Shown in pieces: positions 59,587 through 64,000 of a DNA stretch of 64,000 nucleotides. The notes under the pieces are model-generated. The model saw only the letters and a list, made by a program, of their open reading frames with translations. It was not told where the DNA came from and did no database searches. The translations under genes and the position numbers were made by a program. Every line of letters begins with the position of its first letter. Within the stretch, counting starts at the first letter, position 1. Origin of the DNA: Methylomicrobium lacus LW14 (GTDB lineage Bacteria > Pseudomonadota > Gammaproteobacteria > Methylococcales > Methylomonadaceae); contig NZ_AZUN01000001.1 of NCBI RefSeq assembly GCF_000527095.1, positions 2,989,501-3,053,500 on the forward strand, read 5' to 3'.

Positions 59587-60372
59587 ATGTTGAAAAAAAT
59601 TTGCACCGTATTAGCGACCGCATGCGCTGTGACCGCCTGCATCACCAGTCCGACCGGACGAAGTCAGTTGATCCTGCTGCCCGATTCGCAAGTCGACCAA
59701 ATGGGTCTGCAAGCCTTTGAAACCTTGAAACGCGACAAGCCGATCAGCAATAACGCGCGCTTGAACCAAGTCGCCAACTGCATCGCCGGCAATATCACGC
59801 AAACCATCGGCGGCGGCAACTGGGAAGTCGTGGTGTTCGAAGACGACTCGTTCAACGCCTTCGCCCTGCCCGGCAACAAGATCGGCGTTTACAGCGGCCT
59901 GTTCAAACTGGTCGAAAACCAGGACCAGCTGGCCGCGGTGATCGGCCACGAAATCGGCCACGTCTTGGCCAAGCACAGCGCGGAACGCGCTTCGCAGGAA
60001 CTGGCGGTCAATCAGGGCATGTCGATTTTGCAGGCGATGACCAATCCGCAATCGACGATGGGCAAGGCCGCCTTCGGCATGCTCGGGCTCGGCGCGGAAT
60101 ACGGCGTGTTGATGCCATACGGGCGGACGCAGGAGAGCGAAGCGGACATCGTCGGCGTCGACTTGATGGCGAGAGCCGGTTTCGACCCGCGCCAAAGCAT
60201 CAACCTCTGGCAACGGATGAGCCAGGCGACGCAGGGCCAGCAAAACGCCGAATTCATGTCCACTCACCCCTCGCATGCGACCCGAATCCGCGACCTCGAA
60301 CAGCACATGCCGCAGGCGATGGGCCTTTTCCAGCAGGCGCAAGCCACGGGCAGACGCCCTCAGTGTCAATAA
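59587..60372 (+). CDS. M48-family metalloprotease lipoprotein
   Basis: 261 residues. A lipoprotein signal (MLKKICTVLATACAVTAC) has the lipobox VTAC with Cys at 18. The M48 core carries the zinc-binding HEIGH near residue 121-125 (VIGHEIGHVLAKH) and the third ligand in ESEAD near 184. It is similar to BepA and LoiP-type outer-membrane quality-control peptidases, but without the TPR domain of BepA. A free-standing gene, ending 3 bases before dapC. Confidence 0.92.
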   Translation: MLKKICTVLATACAVTACITSPTGRSQLILLPDSQVDQMGLQAFETLKRDKPISNNARLNQVANCIAGNITQTIGGGNWEVVVFEDDSFNAFALPGNKIGVYSGLFKLVENQDQLAAVIGHEIGHVLAKHSAERASQELAVNQGMSILQAMTNPQSTMGKAAFGMLGLGAEYGVLMPYGRTQESEADIVGVDLMARAGFDPRQSINLWQRMSQATQGQQNAEFMSTHPSHATRIRDLEQHMPQAMGLFQQAQATGRRPQCQ

Positions 60373-60375
60373 GCG

Positions 60376-61587
60376 ATGACGCCGTATTTACAACAGCTAC
60401 AGCCCTACCCGTTTGAAAAGCTCGCGGCGCTGAAACAGGGCATCGCGCCGCCCGCCGGCAAGGCGCATATCGCCTTGTCGATCGGCGAGCCGGCGCACGC
60501 GACGCCGCACCTGATCCAGGAAGCGCTGCTGACGCATCTGCATGGCCTGTCGAATTATCCGACCACGAAAGGGTTGCCGGAGCTGCGGCAGACGATCGCC
60601 GGCTGGCTGACCCGACGCTTCGGGCTTAAAGAAGGGCTGTTGAATCCCGAAACGCAGATCCTGCCGGTCAGCGGCACGCGGGAAGCCTTGTTTTCATTCG
60701 CGCAATGCCTGATCGACCGGACGAGCGATCCTGTCGTGGTGATGCCGAACCCGTTCTATCAGATCTATGAAGGCGCGGCGCTGCTCGCGGGCGCGGAGCC
60801 CTATTTCCTGAACACGGTCGAGGCGAACGCCTATCTGCCCGATTTCGACGCGGTTCCCGAAAGCGTCTGGCGGCGCTGCCAGCTGCTTTACATCTGCACG
60901 CCCGGCAATCCGAGCGGCGCGGTGATCGCGCGCGAAAGTCTGATCAAATTGCTCGAACTGGCCGAAAAATACGATTTCGTGATCGCCTCGGACGAGTGCT
61001 ACAGCGAGCTTTACGACGACGAAAACAGCCCGCCGCCCGGCCTGCTCGAAGCCGCCTTCGCGGTCGGCAATACCGAGTTCAAACGCTGCGTGGTGTTCCA
61101 CAGCCTGTCGAAACGCTCGAATGCGCCGGGCCTGCGCTCCGGCTTCGTCGCGGGAGATGCGGCGATTTTGCAGGACTATTTCAAATACCGGACCTATCAC
61201 GGCGCGGCGCTGCCGCTGCCGACCCAGCATGCGAGCATCGCGGCCTGGAAGGATGAGAAGCATGTCGTCGAAAACCGCCGCCTGTACCGGGAAAAATTCG
61301 CCGCGGTGATCGAGATTCTAAAGGATGTCAGTTCATTGCATAAACCGTCCGCCGGTTTTTATCTCTGGCTCAAGACGCCGATAGACGATACCCGATTCGC
61401 GCAGCAATTGTTCGCACAGGAAAATGTGACCGTGCTGCCGGGCAGCTATCTGTCCCGCGATTTCGACGGCTTCAATCCGGGCCGGAATCATGTCCGCATC
61501 GCGCTGGTCGCGCCGCTCGAAGAATGCATCGAAGCGGCGCTGCGCCTCAAAAATTTCCTTAACACACTATCAAACCCACATGACTGA
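60376..61587 (+). CDS. dapC: Succinyldiaminopimelate transaminase
   Basis: A 403-residue PLP aminotransferase of fold type I. The start is YLQQLQPYPFEKLAALKQG, typical of DapC. LSIGEPAHATPHLIQEAL, NYPTTKGLPELRQTI and the PLP lysine in VFHSLSKRSNAPGLRSGF near residue 245 are present. It forms succinyldiaminopimelate in lysine and peptidoglycan synthesis. It overlaps dapD by 8 bases; the pair and dapE downstream form a lysine pathway group. Confidence 0.93.
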   Translation: MTPYLQQLQPYPFEKLAALKQGIAPPAGKAHIALSIGEPAHATPHLIQEALLTHLHGLSNYPTTKGLPELRQTIAGWLTRRFGLKEGLLNPETQILPVSGTREALFSFAQCLIDRTSDPVVVMPNPFYQIYEGAALLAGAEPYFLNTVEANAYLPDFDAVPESVWRRCQLLYICTPGNPSGAVIARESLIKLLELAEKYDFVIASDECYSELYDDENSPPPGLLEAAFAVGNTEFKRCVVFHSLSKRSNAPGLRSGFVAGDAAILQDYFKYRTYHGAALPLPTQHASIAAWKDEKHVVENRRLYREKFAAVIEILKDVSSLHKPSAGFYLWLKTPIDDTRFAQQLFAQENVTVLPGSYLSRDFDGFNPGRNHVRIALVAPLEECIEAALRLKNFLNTLSNPHD

Positions 61588-62398
61588 ATTAGAAAACATC
61601 ATCAACGCCGCGTTCGAACAGCGCGCCGACATCACTCCGGCCAATGTTTCTCAGGAAGTGCGCGGCGCGGTGCAGGAGTCTCTGAACCTGCTCGACACCG
61701 GCAAGGCGCGGGTCGCCGAAAAAAAAGGCGGCGACTGGGTGACCCACCAATGGCTGAAGAAAGCGGTCCTGTTGTCGTTCCGGATCAACGAAAACCGACT
61801 GATGGACGGCGGCAACACCCGCTATTACGACAAGGTCGAATGCAAGTTCGCGAACTACAGCGAAGAAGATTTCGCGAAAGCCGGCGTGCGCGTCGTGCCG
61901 AATGCGGTCGCCCGCCGCGGCTCCTACATCGCGCCCGGCGCGATCCTGATGCCGTCCTACGTGAACATCGGCGCCTATGTCGATAGCGGCACGATGGTCG
62001 ATACCTGGGTCACGGTCGGCTCCTGCGCGCAGATCGGCAAGAACGTGCATCTGTCCGGCGGCGTCGGCATCGGCGGCGTCCTGGAGCCACTGCAAGCCGG
62101 CCCGACCATTATCGGCGACAACTGCTTCATCGGCGCGCGTTCCGAAATCGTCGAAGGCGTGATCGTCGAAGACGGCTGCGTGATTTCGATGGGCGTCTAT
62201 ATCGGCCAGAGCACCAAGATCTACAACCGGATGACCGGCGAAATCACCTACGGCCGCATCCCGGCCGGTTCGGTCGTCGTCTCCGGCAACCTGCCGTCTT
62301 CTGACGGCAAATACAGCCTGTACTGCGCGGTGATCATCAAGCAGGTCGACGAGAAGACGCGCAGCAAGACCGGCATCAACGAGCTGCTCCGCGACTGA
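61580..62398 (+). CDS. dapD: 2,3,4,5-tetrahydropyridine-2-carboxylate N-succinyltransferase
   Basis: 272 residues. An N-terminal helical domain is followed by the left-handed beta helix of hexapeptide repeats (GAILMPSYVNIGAYVDSGTM, VGSCAQIGKNVHLSGGVG, GARSEIVEGVIVEDGC). It succinylates tetrahydrodipicolinate. The ATG at 61580 lies inside the end of dapC. A terminator follows at 62415-62440. Length and blocks match the family. Confidence 0.96.
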   Translation: MTELENIINAAFEQRADITPANVSQEVRGAVQESLNLLDTGKARVAEKKGGDWVTHQWLKKAVLLSFRINENRLMDGGNTRYYDKVECKFANYSEEDFAKAGVRVVPNAVARRGSYIAPGAILMPSYVNIGAYVDSGTMVDTWVTVGSCAQIGKNVHLSGGVGIGGVLEPLQAGPTIIGDNCFIGARSEIVEGVIVEDGCVISMGVYIGQSTKIYNRMTGEITYGRIPAGSVVVSGNLPSSDGKYSLYCAVIIKQVDEKTRSKTGINELLRD

Positions 62399-62414
62399 TC
62401 ATTTGTCATTTACG

Positions 62415-62440
62415 ACCGGGATAATACGTCCCGGTTTTTT
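62415..62440 (+). terminator. Rho-independent terminator after dapD
   Basis: ACCGGGA (62415-62421) pairs with TCCCGGT (62429-62435) around TAATACG, followed by a run of six T including the last stem base. It closes the M48-dapC-dapD unit, so the genes from 62467 on either have their own promoter or depend on read-through. Confidence 0.85.
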
Positions 62441-62466
62441 CTTCCACCCACCCATCCGGATCTCCC

Positions 62467-62709
62467 ATGAGCGAAAATCTTTCCAATAACGCGATTATCT
62501 ATGCTTTGCTGTCTCTGAACAGCGAAATCCTTCTGCAAAAAGAGTATCTGGAGTCCGACGATGTGCCGGAAGAAGATCTCGACAACGAGCAAGACATTCT
62601 GGACGACCTCGAACAGGCCTTCATGGAATTCGTCGATGTGTACAAGGGCCGCTGCAAGGCCGACAAATCATTGCCTGACCTGGACGAACTGTTGAACAGC
62701 CAATTGTAA
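62467..62709 (+). CDS. Small acidic protein of unknown function
   Basis: 80 residues, very acidic and helical: NAIIYALLSLNSEILLQKEY, then a DVPEEDLDNEQDILDDLEQ run and SLPDLDELLNSQL. Its TAA shares a base with the ATG of the ArsC-like gene, so the two are coupled. I recognise no family name. Translation is supported by position in the dapE operon and even codon bias. Confidence 0.75.
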   Translation: MSENLSNNAIIYALLSLNSEILLQKEYLESDDVPEEDLDNEQDILDDLEQAFMEFVDVYKGRCKADKSLPDLDELLNSQL

Positions 62710-63068
62710 TGATCACGCTGTTCGGAATAAAAAACTGCGACACCTGTAAAAAGGCGCGGCAGTGGCTGGAGCAGCACGGCATCGCCCATCGTTTTCATGA
62801 TTACCGTGTCGACGGCCTGCCGCCCGAGCTGCTGCAACGCTTCATCGACGGCCTCGGCTGGGAAAAGCTGCTGAACAAGAGCAGCACCAGCTGGAGGCAG
62901 TTGAGCGCGGACCAACAGGCCGGTCTGACGCGCGAGAAAGCGGCTGCCTTGATGCTCGAAACGCCGACCTTGATCAAACGCCCGGTTCTGGATAGCGGCA
63001 ATACCCTGACGCTCGGCTTCAAGGCCGATCAATACGAAGCACTGAACTTGAAGGACGCCAAAGGATGA
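62709..63068 (+). CDS. ArsC/Spx-family protein (YffB type)
   Basis: 119 residues of the ArsC-like thioredoxin fold. LFGIKNCDTCKKARQWLEQH is the YffB opening with CDTC; INKSS-type LLNKSSTSWRQLS and LIKRPVLDSG with the conserved Arg follow. YffB proteins use glutathione-type chemistry and are usually found next to dapE, as here. True arsenate reduction is not implied. It overlaps dapE by 4 bases. Confidence 0.9.
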   Translation: MITLFGIKNCDTCKKARQWLEQHGIAHRFHDYRVDGLPPELLQRFIDGLGWEKLLNKSSTSWRQLSADQQAGLTREKAAALMLETPTLIKRPVLDSGNTLTLGFKADQYEALNLKDAKG

Positions 63069-64000
63069 GCGCAACGCTGGAATTATTGAAGGATTTGATC
63101 GGCCGCGAGTCGGTCACGCCGAAGGATGAAGGCTGCCAGGACGTGCTGGCCGCGAGGCTCGCGCCCTTGGGTTTTAACGAGGAAAGGCTGAATTTCGCCG
63201 ATACGCAGAATATCTGGCTGAGACGAGGCGATGCGAAACCGTTGTTCGTCTTTCTCGGCCATACCGACGTGGTGCCGACCGGCCCGCTGGAGGCCTGGCA
63301 GTCGCCGCCGTTCGAACCGACGATCCGGGGCGGCAGATTGTATGGACGCGGCGCGGCGGACATGAAGGGCAGCATCGCGGCGTTCACGACCGCTTTAGAG
63401 CGTTTCCTCGCCGCGCATCCGGACCCTGAAGGCTCGATCGCTATCATGATGACCAGCGACGAGGAAGGCATCGCGACGCATGGCGTCGTGAAGGTCGTCG
63501 AGGTGCTCGAAGCGCGCGGCGAAAAGATCGATTGGTGTCTGGTCGGCGAACCGTCCAGCGACAAGAAGATCGGCGACGTGATCCGGGTCGGACGGCGCGG
63601 CTCCTTGTGCGCGAAAATGACCGTCGCGGGCATTCAGGGCCATGTCGCGTACCCCGAACTGGCCGAAAACCCGATCCATGCCTTCGCGCCGGCTTTGAAG
63701 GAATTGACCGAGGAAGTCTGGGATAAAGGCAACGCGTTTTTCCCGCCGACCAGCCTGCAAGTCTCGAATATTCATTCGGGGACCGGAGCCGAGAACATCA
63801 TCCCCGGATCGGTCGAAGTGCTGTTCAACCTGCGCTTCTGCACCGAGCTGGACGAAGAGACGATCAAGCAGCGCACGCAGGCGATCTTCGACCGCCACGG
63901 CCTGAACTACGACATTCAGTGGCGCCTGTCCGGCAATCCGTTTCTAACCTCCCAAGGCAAGCTGATCGATGCGGCACATGCGGCGATCGAAGCGGTAACC
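63065..64000 (+). CDS. dapE: Succinyl-diaminopimelate desuccinylase (partial, runs off the right edge)
   Basis: The first 312 residues of an M20 peptidase-family enzyme; the full protein is about 375. The start is LLKDLIGRESVTPKDEGCQD. The first metal ligand lies in FLGHTDVVPTG near residue 64, then GRGAADMKGS, the catalytic Glu in MTSDEEG, and the GRRGSLCAKMTVAGIQGHVA lid domain. It hydrolyses succinyldiaminopimelate using two zinc ions. The ATG overlaps the ArsC-like stop. Only the last strands and the final His are missing from the window. Confidence 0.95.
   Translation, partial: MSATLELLKDLIGRESVTPKDEGCQDVLAARLAPLGFNEERLNFADTQNIWLRRGDAKPLFVFLGHTDVVPTGPLEAWQSPPFEPTIRGGRLYGRGAADMKGSIAAFTTALERFLAAHPDPEGSIAIMMTSDEEGIATHGVVKVVEVLEARGEKIDWCLVGEPSSDKKIGDVIRVGRRGSLCAKMTVAGIQGHVAYPELAENPIHAFAPALKELTEEVWDKGNAFFPPTSLQVSNIHSGTGAENIIPGSVEVLFNLRFCTELDEETIKQRTQAIFDRHGLNYDIQWRLSGNPFLTSQGKLIDAAHAAIEAVT

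Overview
The window is a stretch of bacterial chromosome of about 55% GC. Gene orders such as dusB-fis-purH-purD, accB-accC beside aroQ, prmA, and dapC-dapD-dapE point to a gammaproteobacterium. The density of RAYT genes and palindromic repeats, and several families known to me from methane oxidisers, make a Methylococcales host plausible. That genus-level guess is inference: no methane-oxidation gene lies in the window.

Layout. 1-8.2 kb: a TetR regulator with an O-methyltransferase, a VanZ-like protein, an exported protein of unknown function, a TelA/XpaC pair with a small membrane ORF, a PAP2 phosphatase overlapping diacylglycerol kinase, and a GFA-type zinc protein. 8.3-10.0 kb: a compact retron made of a promoter, a structured RNA, a 54-residue membrane peptide, an XRE regulator and a reverse transcriptase with the retron-specific NAxxH motif. 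10.4-17.2 kb: a CapA-like protein, a Pit phosphate transporter with its PhoU-like partner, a large exported unknown, and a lytic transglycosylase lipoprotein. 17.4-21.6 kb: cobalamin genes (cobyrinate amidation, threonine-phosphate decarboxylase, CbiB, and a BtuF-like protein without a signal peptide). 21.7-30.3 kb: a phosphoribosyltransferase, a membrane glycosyltransferase with TPRs, MlaC, and a four-gene molybdenum hydroxylase operon with its maturation factors.

30.4-42.5 kb is a degraded mobile island. It opens with a broken integron integrase (intI) facing away from a short cassette array that includes recognisable attC sites, three unknown cassette ORFs and a higBA toxin-antitoxin pair. 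A RAYT element bounded by GGGGTCAT/ATGACCCC inserted into one cassette, and an IS110/IS1111 element then inserted into that RAYT element. A second RAYT copy, a frameshifted RAYT of another subgroup, ISAs1 and IS91 remnants, and a radical-SAM pseudogene follow. A 1296-residue secreted beta-propeller protein with mirrored repeat domains sits inside this island.

42.6-64 kb is housekeeping. On the minus strand are dusB-fis-purH-purD, rlmI, a zinc-ribbon DUF3426 protein, prmA, accBC, aroQ, a TlpA-like protein, an enlarged DsbD with two N-terminal domains, and cutA. On the plus strand are fxsA, uvrD, an M48 peptidase, dapC, dapD, an ArsC-like reductase, and dapE, which runs off the right edge. Several families of palindromic repeats lie between genes throughout. 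No tRNA, rRNA or CRISPR array was seen.
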